64,000 nucleotides of DNA from Phycisphaerae bacterium (GCA_025936175.1 JAICTV010000002.1:1-64000); one strand, 5' to 3'. Numbered from the stretch's first letter, positions 44,002 through 52,557 are shown. The notes: generated by a model not told the origin, from the sequence alone. Translations and numbers: made by a program.

Positions 44002-45621
44002 TCAGCGCCGCTCCCCGGTGATCATCGCGGTGGATTGTGCCGGCTGCTGCTGCGTCTGGGACGTCAGATACAGCTTTCCGTAGTTGGTCGTCACGCGGCT
44101 CAACGGCGCGAGGCCGATGAACAGGAGCACGAGCGCCGCCGCGCACGCGACGGCCAGCCCGAGCCCGAGCGGATTGACGTTCAGCGCCGGCGCGTCGCTC
44201 GGCGTGAGATACATGATCTTTACGACGCGAACGTAATAGTAGAGGCTGAAGATCGTGTTAAGGCCGATGACGGCGACCAGTGCCCACCACCATCCGCCGT
44301 TGGTGCCGAGCACCCACATGAGGTTGAACTTGGCGACGAAGCCCGCGAACGGCGGCAGACCGATCAGGCTGAACATGAACACCGTCATGCACGCGGCGGC
44401 GAGCGGCGAGCGGCGCGACAGGCCGGCGTAATGGGTGATGTCCTCGCTGCCGGTTTGACGGTAGATCAGCGCGGCGACGGTGAACGCGCCGAGGTTCATG
44501 AAGAGGTAGACCGCCAGGTACAGCAGGATCGCCTGTGCCGCGATCGAGTTCCCGTCCTCGCCGACGATCGTCGCCTTGTGGCGGACGAGGAGCGAGACGG
44601 CGCAGAGCATGTAGCCGGCGTGGGCGATCGAGCTGTAAGCGAGCAGGCGCTTGATGTTGGTCTGAACGAGCGCGCCCAGGTTCCCGACGGTGCAGGTGAC
44701 CGCGCCCATCACACCGATGACGCCCGCGAGCGCCGCGAGCGACATCCCGGCGTGCGGCGCGAAGCCGAGCCCCGCGGCGATGGTCGTCAGCACACGGATC
44801 AGCAGCACCAGCGCCGCGCCCTTCGACGCGACAGAGAGGAACGTCGTCACCTCGATGCTGGCGCCTTCAAAGACGTCGGGACACCAGAAGTGGAACGGCA
44901 CGGCGGAGACTTTGAAGCCGATCCCTACGATCAGACCCAGCAGCGCGACCGCGAGCAGCGCGTTCCCACCGACGCCGATGGCTCCGGCGGCCATCGCGTG
45001 TCCGATCGCGCCGACCTGGAGCGTGCCGTAGAGGCCGTAGAGGAAGCTCAGGCCGTAGATCATGACGGCGCTCGTGACCGCGCCGAAGAGGACGTACTTG
45101 AGCGACGCCTCCGCGCCGATGCGGTGCGTCTTGCGAAAACCGGCGAGCACGTAGCTCGGCAGCGACGCCATCTCGACGGACAGGACGAGCATGAGCAGGT
45201 TCGACGTCGAGGCCATCAGCGACATGCCGAGGGTGGCGCTGAGCAGCAGCGCGAAGAACTCGGGCCCGTCGCCTTCGTGCATGTTCGACGCTGTCGTCGT
45301 GAACCACATGAGGATCACGCCGGCGACGAAGAGGAGCAGCAGCAGCTTCCAGAGCATCGCGAACTGGTCCATCACCAGCAGCCCGCGGAAGTGCTCGCCG
45401 ATCACGTGCGGGGAGTTGCGGACGAGGAGCTGCGAGAGGAACGCGAGCGTCACGCCGGCAAGCGCGACCAGTGCGCAGGCGATGTTGGATCGCGTGATGA
45501 AGAACGGCGTGATCAGCACGGCGACGATCGTGACAATGAGCCAGAGGTCCGCCGCGAAGGGACGCAGCTCGTCCCAACCGGGAATGTAGGGCAGGCCAAT
45601 GGCGGCGAGAAGATGCGTCAT
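44002..45621 (-). CDS. nuoN: NADH-quinone oxidoreductase subunit N
   Basis: 539 residues, about 14 membrane helices, an antiporter-like proton-pumping subunit of complex I. The conserved channel region reads FKVSAVPFHFWCPDVFEGAS followed by FLSVASKGAALVLLIRV, and LLAYSSIAHAGYMLCAVSLL carries the typical lysine/serine pattern. It starts at ATG 45621, 4 bp after nuoM. Confidence 0.96.
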   Translation of the reverse strand: MTHLLAAIGLPYIPGWDELRPFAADLWLIVTIVAVLITPFFITRSNIACALVALAGVTLAFLSQLLVRNSPHVIGEHFRGLLVMDQFAMLWKLLLLLFVAGVILMWFTTTASNMHEGDGPEFFALLLSATLGMSLMASTSNLLMLVLSVEMASLPSYVLAGFRKTHRIGAEASLKYVLFGAVTSAVMIYGLSFLYGLYGTLQVGAIGHAMAAGAIGVGGNALLAVALLGLIVGIGFKVSAVPFHFWCPDVFEGASIEVTTFLSVASKGAALVLLIRVLTTIAAGLGFAPHAGMSLAALAGVIGVMGAVTCTVGNLGALVQTNIKRLLAYSSIAHAGYMLCAVSLLVRHKATIVGEDGNSIAAQAILLYLAVYLFMNLGAFTVAALIYRQTGSEDITHYAGLSRRSPLAAACMTVFMFSLIGLPPFAGFVAKFNLMWVLGTNGGWWWALVAVIGLNTIFSLYYYVRVVKIMYLTPSDAPALNVNPLGLGLAVACAAALVLLFIGLAPLSRVTTNYGKLYLTSQTQQQPAQSTAMITGERR

Positions 45622-45625
45622 GAGG

Positions 45626-47242
45626 TCACGAGAAGAGCTTGAACAAGGCGTTCACAGTCTGTTGGGTGAAAACGAACATCGTCAGCGTCGGCAGCACGCC
45701 GAGCGCGATCGCCATGACCGTCAGCGGCGTCAGCACGGTGATCTCGCGGCGATCGACTTCCGGGAAGCCGCGGTACTCGTTCTTTTCCGGGCCGAAGAAA
45801 ACGCGCTGGATGGTCCAGAGCATGTAGCCGGCGGTGAGGATTACGCCGAAGCAGGAGATCACCGCGAGCGTCATGATGTAAGGCCAGGCGGCGCCCTTGG
45901 TGTACTGCATGATGATGGAGTCAGGCTTGGCGGCCTGGAAGCTTCCGATCAGGACCATCACTTCGCCGACGAAGCCGCAGAGCCCGGGCAGGCCGAGATT
46001 GGCCATGCACGCGACGGTGCTGAAGCCGGTGTAGACGGGCATCGTGGTCGCGATGCCGCCGAACCTGGCCAGCTCGCGGTGATGGGCGCGGTCGTAGATC
46101 ACGCCGACGATGAAGAACATCATGGCGCTGGTGATGCCGTGGGCGATCATCATGAAGAGCGCGCCGTTGACGCCGGCATCGGTCATCATGGCGGCGCCGA
46201 GCGTCACGAAGCCCATGTGCGACACGGAGGAGTAGGCGACGAGCTTCTTGAAATCGGTCTGGCTCATCGCGCACAGCGCGCCGTAGATGATCGAGACCAC
46301 CCCGATGATCGCGAAGAGCAACCAGAGCTCTTTTCCCGCGTTGGGATACAGCGGGTACGCGATGCGGAAGATGCCGTAGCCGCCCATCTTCAGCAGGATG
46401 GCGGCGAGGATCATGCTGATCGGCGTCGGCGCTTCGACGTGCGCGTCGGGCAGCCAGGTGTGCAGCGGGACCGCCGGCACCTTGATCAAAAACCCGATCA
46501 TCAGCAGGACGAAGAAGGTCTTCATCACCGCCGACGTCATGCCGGCGACGCTCATCACCTTCGCCTGGAATTCCGGCCCCGCGAGTTTCACCAGATCGAA
46601 TGTCCCGGCGACGGGATTGCCGGCGGTCGCGGGGAAAACGCTGCGGCTGTAGAGGTAGGTGCCGATCAGGACGATCAGCAAGCCGATCGAGCCGACGAGC
46701 GTGTAGAGGAAGAACTTGATCGCCGCGTATTCCTTGCGCGGCCCGCCCCAGATCCCGATGAGGAAGTACATCGGCAGCAGGCTGACTTCGAAGAAGACGT
46801 AGAAGAGGAAGAAGTCGAGCGAGAGGAAGACGCCGAGGATGCCGGTCTCGAGGAACAAAAACAGCGCCATGTAGCCCTTGAGCATCTTGTCGATGTTCCA
46901 GGACGCGATGCATGCGAGAAGACAGATGAAGGTCGAGAGGATGACCAGCGGGAAGGAGAGCCCGTCGATGCCGACCTTGTACTGGATGTTGAACGCGGGG
47001 ATCCATGCCGCCTGCTGCACCATCTGCACGACGCCGCCTTCGGAGGCGTAGGCGTACTTGCCGTTGCCCTGGTGCCAGTCGAAGGTGGCAAAGAGCAGGA
47101 GCGACAGCGCGAAGGTGACGATGGTGGTCGCCAGCGCCGTCCAGCGGACGGCGTCACGCCCCTTGGCAAACAGGACGAGGACCGCGCCGACGCACGGGAG
47201 GAAGATCAGGATCGTCAGCAGCCAGTTGCTCAGGAAGTCCAT
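45626..47242 (-). CDS. nuoM: NADH-quinone oxidoreductase subunit M
   Basis: 538 residues, about 14 helices. GIDGLSFPLVILSTFICLLA, KVPAVPLHTWLPDAHVEAPT and KLVAYSSVSHMGFVTLG are hallmark stretches of the M antiporter-like subunit. Upstream lies a family C repeat separating it from nuoL, with 17 bp between the repeat and the ATG at 47242. Confidence 0.97.
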   Translation of the reverse strand: MDFLSNWLLTILIFLPCVGAVLVLFAKGRDAVRWTALATTIVTFALSLLLFATFDWHQGNGKYAYASEGGVVQMVQQAAWIPAFNIQYKVGIDGLSFPLVILSTFICLLACIASWNIDKMLKGYMALFLFLETGILGVFLSLDFFLFYVFFEVSLLPMYFLIGIWGGPRKEYAAIKFFLYTLVGSIGLLIVLIGTYLYSRSVFPATAGNPVAGTFDLVKLAGPEFQAKVMSVAGMTSAVMKTFFVLLMIGFLIKVPAVPLHTWLPDAHVEAPTPISMILAAILLKMGGYGIFRIAYPLYPNAGKELWLLFAIIGVVSIIYGALCAMSQTDFKKLVAYSSVSHMGFVTLGAAMMTDAGVNGALFMMIAHGITSAMMFFIVGVIYDRAHHRELARFGGIATTMPVYTGFSTVACMANLGLPGLCGFVGEVMVLIGSFQAAKPDSIIMQYTKGAAWPYIMTLAVISCFGVILTAGYMLWTIQRVFFGPEKNEYRGFPEVDRREITVLTPLTVMAIALGVLPTLTMFVFTQQTVNALFKLFS

Positions 47243-47259
47243 TGGTTCTCGCTTCCCCT

Positions 47260-47328
47260 CGTAGCATGGCCGTCTCGGCCATGCCTTCTCACCTATCGCA
47301 ACGACATGGGCGAGACGCCCATGCTACG
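47260..47328. repeat. Double-hairpin repeat, family C copy 3 (nuoL-nuoM junction)
   Basis: CGTAGCATGGCCGTCTCGGC...CATGCC and CATGGGCGAGACGCCCATG...CTACG. The second arm has GGGCG/CGCCC where the first has GGCCG/CGGCC, keeping its own stem paired. The nuoL stop codon (TAG, 47324-47326) lies in its conserved CTACG/CGTAG end. Confidence 0.9.
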
Positions 47329-49576
47329 AAAGAGCCACGATGATCGCGACGGCCAGTCCGACCGCGACCGCCGCCATCAGGATCGTGACGTACATCCGGA
47401 TTCGTCCGGTTTGCGGCGCGCGGACGGCGGCGCCCAGGTCCTGCGTCATCGTCGCCAGGCCGTTGACGGCGCCGTCGACGATGTACTTGTCGTTGGCGCC
47501 GGCGACGAACGCGGACTGCTTGACCAGCCAACCCGCCAGGTTCACCAGTCCGTCAACGACGTAGCGGTCGAACATCGCCGACATCCACGACAGCGCCATC
47601 ACCCCGCCGACCAGGAACGTGAAGTACAGCTCGTCGAAATACATCCGGCGATACAACCAGATGCGAATAAAAGCGAGCGGCCCGGATTGCGTGAGCGGGC
47701 GGGCGATCCAGTAGCCGTTCATGTAGACGAAGAAGCCGACGCCGATGCCGACGACGAAGGCCCAGGAGACGATCTTTTCCACCAGCTCGTGACCGTGGCT
47801 GAGGGGGTCTTCGCCGTGCGCTTCGGCGGCGTGCTCGGCCTTGATCGGGTGGGGCAGCGCGTGCTCGCCGGCGGGCGGCTCGCCTTCTTCGGCGGCGACT
47901 TTGCGATTCTCCGGCTCGTGCATCGGCCAGGCGGTGCTGAAGCCGGCGAACTTCGGGTCGGTCCGCTGGCACAGCGCGGTGTTCTCCGTCATCGACGCCT
48001 TGATGAGCTCCGACGCGCCGAACCACGGGTACCCGGCGATGATCGCCATCACCGCGAGGATCGCCAGCGGGCCCCAGAGGATTGGCATCTCGTGCGCGTG
48101 GTCGTAGAGGTGCTGATTCCGCGGCTTGCCCCAGAAGGTCAGCATCCAGCAGCGCATCATGTAGAAAGGCGTGACGAAGGCGATGATCGCCGGCAGCGCG
48201 AACAGCGCCCAATACCAGTGCGATCGGCCCGCATGATCCGCCATCGTCGCGAACGCGCCGGCGTGGGCGAGGATCAGGTCCTTGCTGTAGTAGCCGGAGA
48301 GGAACGGCGTGCCCGCGATCGCCAGCACCGCGATGCCGAAGGTCACCGCGGTGATCGGGATCTTCTTCAGCAATCCGCCGTACTGGGAGAGCTCCTGCTC
48401 GTGGTGGGCGGCGTGGATGACGCTGCCGGAGCCGAGGAAGAGCAGCGCTTTGAAGAACGCGTGCGTGATGAGGTGGAATAATCCGCCGACGTAGCTGCCG
48501 ATGCCCAGCGCCATGATCATGTACCCGAGCTGCGACAGCGTCGAGTACGCCAGCACCTTCTTGATGTCCGTCTGCGCGACCGCGATGAGCGCCGCCATCG
48601 TCAAGGTCGTGCAGCCGATGATGGCGATGAAGAGCTTCGCGTCCGGCGTGAGGATCGGAAAGATCCGGCCGACGAGGTAGACGCCGGCGGCGACCATGGT
48701 GGCGGCGTGGATCAGCGCGCTGACGGGCGTCGGGCCTTCCATCGCGTCAGGGAGCCAGACGTGCAGGGGAAACTGCGCGCTCTTGCCGACGGCGCCGAAG
48801 AACAACCCGATGCCCATCGCGGTGAGCATCGTCGCGCTCATGACCACGCCGTTGGGCAGCGTCAGTTGCGAGACGAGGTGCCCGTCCACCCGGCCCGCGC
48901 CGTTGAGCGCGATCCACATGTTCGGCAGCGAGACGTTGCCCAGGTGATAGAACAGAATGCCAAAGCCGATGAGGAAACCGAAGTCGCCGACGCGGTTGGC
49001 GACGAAGGCCTTGATCGCCGCGTTGGAGGCGGACGGCTTCTCGTACCAGAATCCGATCAGCAGGTAGCTGCACAGGCCGACCAGCTCCCAGAAGATGAAC
49101 AGCTGAAGCACCGTCCCGCCGATCACCAGCCCGAGCATCGAGAAGCAGAAGAGCCCCAGGTAAGTGAAGAAGCGCGGGAAGCGCTTGTCCTCGCGCATGT
49201 AGCCGATCGAGAAGACGTGTACGAGCGTCGCGACCAGCGTGATCATCGCGAACATGGCGACGGTCAGGCTGTCAACGTAGATGCCGACGTCGAGGTAGCC
49301 GGGGTGCGTCTGATCGATCCCTTCGCCGACGGGGATCCAGCGCATCGGCATGTTGATCGGCGCTTTTTCAAAGCCCCACTCGGCGTTGTTGTAGGTCCCC
49401 TTGTTGTACCAGGAGACCATGGCGGCCATCGAGCAGAGGAAGCTGCCGGCGATCATGGCCGTCCCCACCCAGCCGGCCAGCGGGTTGCCCATGCGCTTGC
49501 CGACGAACATGAGGATCACGAAGCCCGCCAAAGGCAGGAGCGTCGCGATCAGGAGCATTAATGCGGGTGGCGGCAT
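47324..49576 (-). CDS. nuoL: NADH-quinone oxidoreductase subunit L, with His/Glu-rich insertion
   Basis: 750 residues, the distal proton-pumping subunit with a long lateral helix at the C terminus. FVANRVGDFGFLIGFGILFY, FPLHVWLPDAMEGPTPVSAL and IHAATMVAAGVYLVGR are conserved. It is longer than the usual ~610-650 residues because of a hydrophilic loop at about residues 540-605 (PENRKVAAEEGEPPAGEH, KAEHAAEAHGEDPLSHGHEL). The stop codon belongs to a family C repeat. Confidence 0.96.
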   Translation of the reverse strand: MPPPALMLLIATLLPLAGFVILMFVGKRMGNPLAGWVGTAMIAGSFLCSMAAMVSWYNKGTYNNAEWGFEKAPINMPMRWIPVGEGIDQTHPGYLDVGIYVDSLTVAMFAMITLVATLVHVFSIGYMREDKRFPRFFTYLGLFCFSMLGLVIGGTVLQLFIFWELVGLCSYLLIGFWYEKPSASNAAIKAFVANRVGDFGFLIGFGILFYHLGNVSLPNMWIALNGAGRVDGHLVSQLTLPNGVVMSATMLTAMGIGLFFGAVGKSAQFPLHVWLPDAMEGPTPVSALIHAATMVAAGVYLVGRIFPILTPDAKLFIAIIGCTTLTMAALIAVAQTDIKKVLAYSTLSQLGYMIMALGIGSYVGGLFHLITHAFFKALLFLGSGSVIHAAHHEQELSQYGGLLKKIPITAVTFGIAVLAIAGTPFLSGYYSKDLILAHAGAFATMADHAGRSHWYWALFALPAIIAFVTPFYMMRCWMLTFWGKPRNQHLYDHAHEMPILWGPLAILAVMAIIAGYPWFGASELIKASMTENTALCQRTDPKFAGFSTAWPMHEPENRKVAAEEGEPPAGEHALPHPIKAEHAAEAHGEDPLSHGHELVEKIVSWAFVVGIGVGFFVYMNGYWIARPLTQSGPLAFIRIWLYRRMYFDELYFTFLVGGVMALSWMSAMFDRYVVDGLVNLAGWLVKQSAFVAGANDKYIVDGAVNGLATMTQDLGAAVRAPQTGRIRMYVTILMAAVAVGLAVAIIVALS

Positions 49577-49585
49577 TTTTCTTTT

Positions 49586-49653
49586 CGTAGCATGGGCGTC
49601 TCGCCCATGCCGTTTCCCTTGCTCGAAGGCATGGCCGAGACGGCCATGCTACG
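49586..49653. repeat. Double-hairpin repeat, family C copy 4 (nuoK-nuoL junction)
   Basis: CGTAGCATGGGCGTCTCGCC...CATGCC and GGCATGGCCGAGACGGCCAT...GCTACG. Here the first arm has the GGGCG/CGCCC version and the second the GGCCG/CGGCC version, the reverse of copy 3. It starts 2 bp after the nuoK stop (minus strand). Confidence 0.9.
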
Positions 49654-49655
49654 TT

Positions 49656-50006
49656 TCAACCTCTCAGGTTCTGTGCTCTCTCCACGTCGATCGTGCTGAA
49701 GTTGTTGTAGAAGTTCAAAAAGATCGCCAGCGCGACGGCGGCTTCGGCGGCGGCGAGGACGATGACGAAGATGGCGAAGACCTGGCCGTCGAGCTTCAGC
49801 GCCGGCCCCGCCCCGCCGCCGTGCGCGAAACGGTTGAACGCGACGAGGTTGACGTTGGCGGCGTTGAGGACCAGCTCCACGCCCATCAGGATGCCGATCG
49901 CATTGCGCTTGACGAGGATCGTCGCCAGCCCGCAGACGAAGAGCAAAGCCGCAAGCACGAGGTAGTGCTGCAGGCCGATGATGCCGAATTGAATTCCCGC
50001 GAGCAT
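49656..50006 (-). CDS. nuoK: NADH-quinone oxidoreductase subunit K
   Basis: 116 residues with three helices: GLQHYLVLAALLFVCGLATI, NAIGILMGVELVLNAANVNL (with the functional Glu) and VIVLAAAEAAVALAIFLNFY (second Glu). It starts at ATG 50006; the longer frame upstream reads the ATTTGCA palindrome. Part of the membrane arm next to NuoJ. Confidence 0.96.
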   Translation of the reverse strand: MLAGIQFGIIGLQHYLVLAALLFVCGLATILVKRNAIGILMGVELVLNAANVNLVAFNRFAHGGGAGPALKLDGQVFAIFVIVLAAAEAAVALAIFLNFYNNFSTIDVERAQNLRG

Positions 50007-50010
50007 CTTG

Positions 50011-50074
50011 TTATTTGCGATTTGCGATTTGCAATTTGCAATTGAGTTCAATCACAAATTGCAAATTGAAAATC
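50011..50074. repeat. Heptamer-unit palindrome A6 (TTTGCRA family), nuoJ-nuoK junction
   Basis: Tandem 7-mers TTTGCGA, TTTGCGA, TTTGCAA, TTTGCAA, then an inverse arm CACAAATTGCAAATTG...AAAATC. It is AT-rich, in contrast to its surroundings. It fills the whole gap between nuoJ and nuoK, in the position taken by family C repeats at other nuo junctions. Confidence 0.85.
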
Positions 50075-50076
50075 TC

Positions 50077-50679
50077 CTAAGACCACTCCCTCGCCTGTCT
50101 CGACAGCGACCCCGATCGCGCGGCGCCTTCTTCGCCTTCACGTCGCCGGCCCTTCGCCAGATATGCGGCGCCGATCATCACCGCCAGCAGCAGCACGCTG
50201 ACGACCTCGAACGGCACGAGGTAGTCGCCGAGCAGCACCTGCCCGAGGCGGTCGATCGGGTAGTTGCCGGTGGGAAATTCATCGGTCGCGAAGGTCGTCC
50301 TGACGATCCCCATCACCAGCGCGAACAGCAGCACGCACGCCAGCGACATCGCGATGACCACCTCGCCGAGCTTGGCTTCGAATCGGCTGAAGGGGCTTTT
50401 GCTGGTCAGCATCACGCCGAAGATGATGAGGATGAGCGTGCCGCCGGCGTAGACGACCAACTGCACGGCGGCGAGGAACTCGGCGTTGAGCAGGAAGTAC
50501 AACCCCGCGACGCCGGTGAGCGTGAACAGCAATGCGACGGCGGTGCGGACGATGTTGCGGCTGACCGCGACGCAGATCGCCGACCCGCCGGCCATGATCG
50601 CGAAGAGATAGAACAACACCGCCGTCGCCGTGTTGGCGGCGTCGCTGATGTCGGATTGGGCGAGCACTGAGAAGCTCAT
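50077..50679 (-). CDS. nuoJ: NADH-quinone oxidoreductase subunit J
   Basis: 200 residues, five helices. The first conserved helices (LFYLFAIMAGGSAICVAVSR, NIVRTAVALLFTLTGVAGLY) and the pi-bulge helix region QLVVYAGGTLILIIFGVML are typical. The C terminus is Arg/Glu-rich. It starts at ATG 50679, 8 bp after a family C repeat. nuoI, usually between nuoH and nuoJ, is absent. Confidence 0.95.
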   Translation of the reverse strand: MSFSVLAQSDISDAANTATAVLFYLFAIMAGGSAICVAVSRNIVRTAVALLFTLTGVAGLYFLLNAEFLAAVQLVVYAGGTLILIIFGVMLTSKSPFSRFEAKLGEVVIAMSLACVLLFALVMGIVRTTFATDEFPTGNYPIDRLGQVLLGDYLVPFEVVSVLLLAVMIGAAYLAKGRRREGEEGAARSGSLSRQAREWS

Positions 50680-50687
50680 CTTCCCTT

Positions 50688-50757
50688 CGTAGCATGGCCG
50701 TCTTGGCCGTGCCTGTTCGGCTATCCAAGCGGCATGGGCGAGACGCCCATGCTACGG
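50688..50757. repeat. Double-hairpin repeat, family C copy 5 (nuoH-nuoJ junction)
   Basis: CGTAGCATGGCCGTCTTGGC...CGTGCC and GGCATGGGCGAGACGCCCAT...GCTACG. It begins 2 bp after the nuoH stop codon (minus strand). The left arm changes CTCGG to CTTGG and retains G-U pairing in RNA. Confidence 0.9.
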
Positions 50758-50759
50758 AA

Positions 50760-52139
50760 CTACGTCGCCACCACTTCACCTTCGGATGGTTCATCGATCG
50801 GCGCCGGTTCGGTCAGTCGTTGCTTCAGATTTCTTCCGCTGGCGGCGGCGTAGGCGATCCAGCTGATCGTTGCAACGAATCCGGCGAGGCCGATCAGCAT
50901 CAGCAGGATCTGGATCACCAGCGCGGCGGTAAACCCGGCTTCCGCCCACTGCACGAAGTTGAACGGGTTGTAATCCTTCCACGGGATGCCGGGCCGCTCG
51001 GGGATCAGCCATTGCCACAGCGCCCCGCCCAGCAGCAGCACGCACGCCAGCGGCAGGAGCACCTTCACGCACGCGTAGAGCACCTGGTCGATGCGCGGCC
51101 GCGGGAGCGTCCAGCGCAGCCACATCTGGATGAAGATGATCAGCAGCGCCTTGGAGCAGAAGATCGCGGCGGCGATGCAGTTGAGGGCAAAGAGCGCGGC
51201 GACGTTGTAATTCTCCGGCAGCATCAGCTTCCAGTACGCCGCCCCGATCAGGCCGAAGGGATCGTGCCACGCGCCGAGGAACAGCGCCGCCTGGATCCCG
51301 CCGACGACGAACATCGCGCCGTACTCGGCGAAGAAGAAGAACGACCAGCGCAGGCCGGAATATTCGGTGTGGAAGCCGGCGACCAGCTCGGATTCCGATT
51401 CAGGGAGATCGAACGGCGCGCGTTTGTTCGAGGCGAGCGATGCGATGAAGTAGACGAAGAACGCGGCGAAGACGAACGGGTTGCGATAGATCAGCCAGGT
51501 GTGCAGCCCGCCGCCCTGCAGATGGCCGAGCTGCACCATGTTGAGCGTGCCCGCGGACATCACGCCGACGATGATCGAGATCCCCAGCGGGATCTCGTAG
51601 CTGACCATCTGGCACGCCTCGCGCATTGCGCCGTAGATCGCCCATTTGTTGTTGCTCGCCCAGCCGGCGAGGATCACGCCCATCACTTCGACCGCGAGGA
51701 TCGCCAGGATCCAGAACAACCCGACGTTCAAGCGCGGCTCGAACGTCAGGTCCGGGCCGAAGGGCAGGGCTAAAAACGCGGCGAACGCCGGCGCGAACGC
51801 TAAATAAGGCGCGAGGCGAAATAAGAAATGATCCGCCGCGTCCGGCGCTAAATCTTCCTTGAGCAGCAGCTTCACGCCGTCCGCGAGCGACTGGAGCAGC
51901 CCGAACGGCCCGACGCGATTGGGCCCGATCCGGCTCTGCATGTGCCCCGCCACCTTGCGTTCCCACCAGATGCAGAACATCGCCACCAGCGAGACCAGCC
52001 CCGCGAACACCGTCGCGCAGAGGATGAAGCTGTAGATGAAGGTGACCAGCAGACCCGGGTCTTCGCCGAAAACGAGTTGCTGAAAAAGCGTCGGCTGCGA
52101 GAGGGACTGCTGCGCCAGGATCGGCATCGCAAGGTGCAT
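50760..52139 (-). CDS. nuoH: NADH-quinone oxidoreductase subunit H, C-terminally extended
   Basis: 459 residues, the membrane subunit forming part of the quinone chamber. WWERKVAGHMQSRIGPNRVG and ASNKRAPFDLPESESELVAG are invariant family blocks. It is longer than most NuoH (about 330-400): an extra C-terminal stretch (AEAGFTAALVIQILLMLIGL and a hydrophilic tail) adds at least one helix. It heads the H-J-K-L-M-N cluster. Upstream at 52356-52557 is a 21-bp repeat array. MPILAQQ (52127) is an alternative start. Confidence 0.95.
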   Translation of the reverse strand: MHLAMPILAQQSLSQPTLFQQLVFGEDPGLLVTFIYSFILCATVFAGLVSLVAMFCIWWERKVAGHMQSRIGPNRVGPFGLLQSLADGVKLLLKEDLAPDAADHFLFRLAPYLAFAPAFAAFLALPFGPDLTFEPRLNVGLFWILAILAVEVMGVILAGWASNNKWAIYGAMREACQMVSYEIPLGISIIVGVMSAGTLNMVQLGHLQGGGLHTWLIYRNPFVFAAFFVYFIASLASNKRAPFDLPESESELVAGFHTEYSGLRWSFFFFAEYGAMFVVGGIQAALFLGAWHDPFGLIGAAYWKLMLPENYNVAALFALNCIAAAIFCSKALLIIFIQMWLRWTLPRPRIDQVLYACVKVLLPLACVLLLGGALWQWLIPERPGIPWKDYNPFNFVQWAEAGFTAALVIQILLMLIGLAGFVATISWIAYAAASGRNLKQRLTEPAPIDEPSEGEVVAT

Positions 52140-52355
52140 AAGAATCTAACCCGCGCGATCGACCTGAGACGCTGTGCACTCCGCGGGGCAAGTGGTTCTA
52201 TCGGGATGACTTATGAGTGTCAACACTTCACCGGAACTCACCCGGCGACGAGCAGCCGTTGACCGGCCGCCGGCTTGCGCGGGCTGGCGCGGCCCGACCC
52301 GGGCGCGCCGTTATCGGGCCACGCAAGCGTCGTTGGCGATGGTTGGACAGCCATC

Positions 52356-52557
52356 GCCGATGCACCAGAAGTCGTTGCCGATGCATCGGGAATCGCTGCC
52401 GATGCATCGGGAGTGATTGCCGGTGCATCAAAAATCGTCGCCCATGCATCGGCGAACCGTTGCCGATGCATGGGGAATGACTGCCGGTGCACGGAAAGTC
52501 GCTGCCGATGCATCGGCAATCATTTTTGGTGCATCGGGAATGACTGCCGGCGCGCCG
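52356..52557. repeat. Tandem array of nine 21-bp units with palindromic core CCGATGCATCGG
   Basis: Units follow GCCGATGCATCGGGAATCGCT; nine complete copies plus a partial tenth, all 21 bp except the fifth (22 bp). The perfect 12-bp palindrome CCGATGCATCGG is present or one or two changes away in most units. It lies in the 503-bp gap 52140-52642, 217 bp upstream of nuoH and 86 bp past the pterin dehydratase gene. The rest of the gap has no clear feature. All frames stay open through it because 21 is divisible by 3, but I do not think it is coding. Confidence 0.85.

Noticed and set aside
45599-48481. A 960-codon plus-strand open frame antisense to nuoM/nuoL
   Set aside because: Composition is Arg/Glu/His-rich with no family pattern; it exists because codon bias of the nuo genes removes antisense stops.
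52356-52557. CRISPR array
   Set aside because: Contiguous 21-bp degenerate units with no unique spacers and no cas genes in the window.
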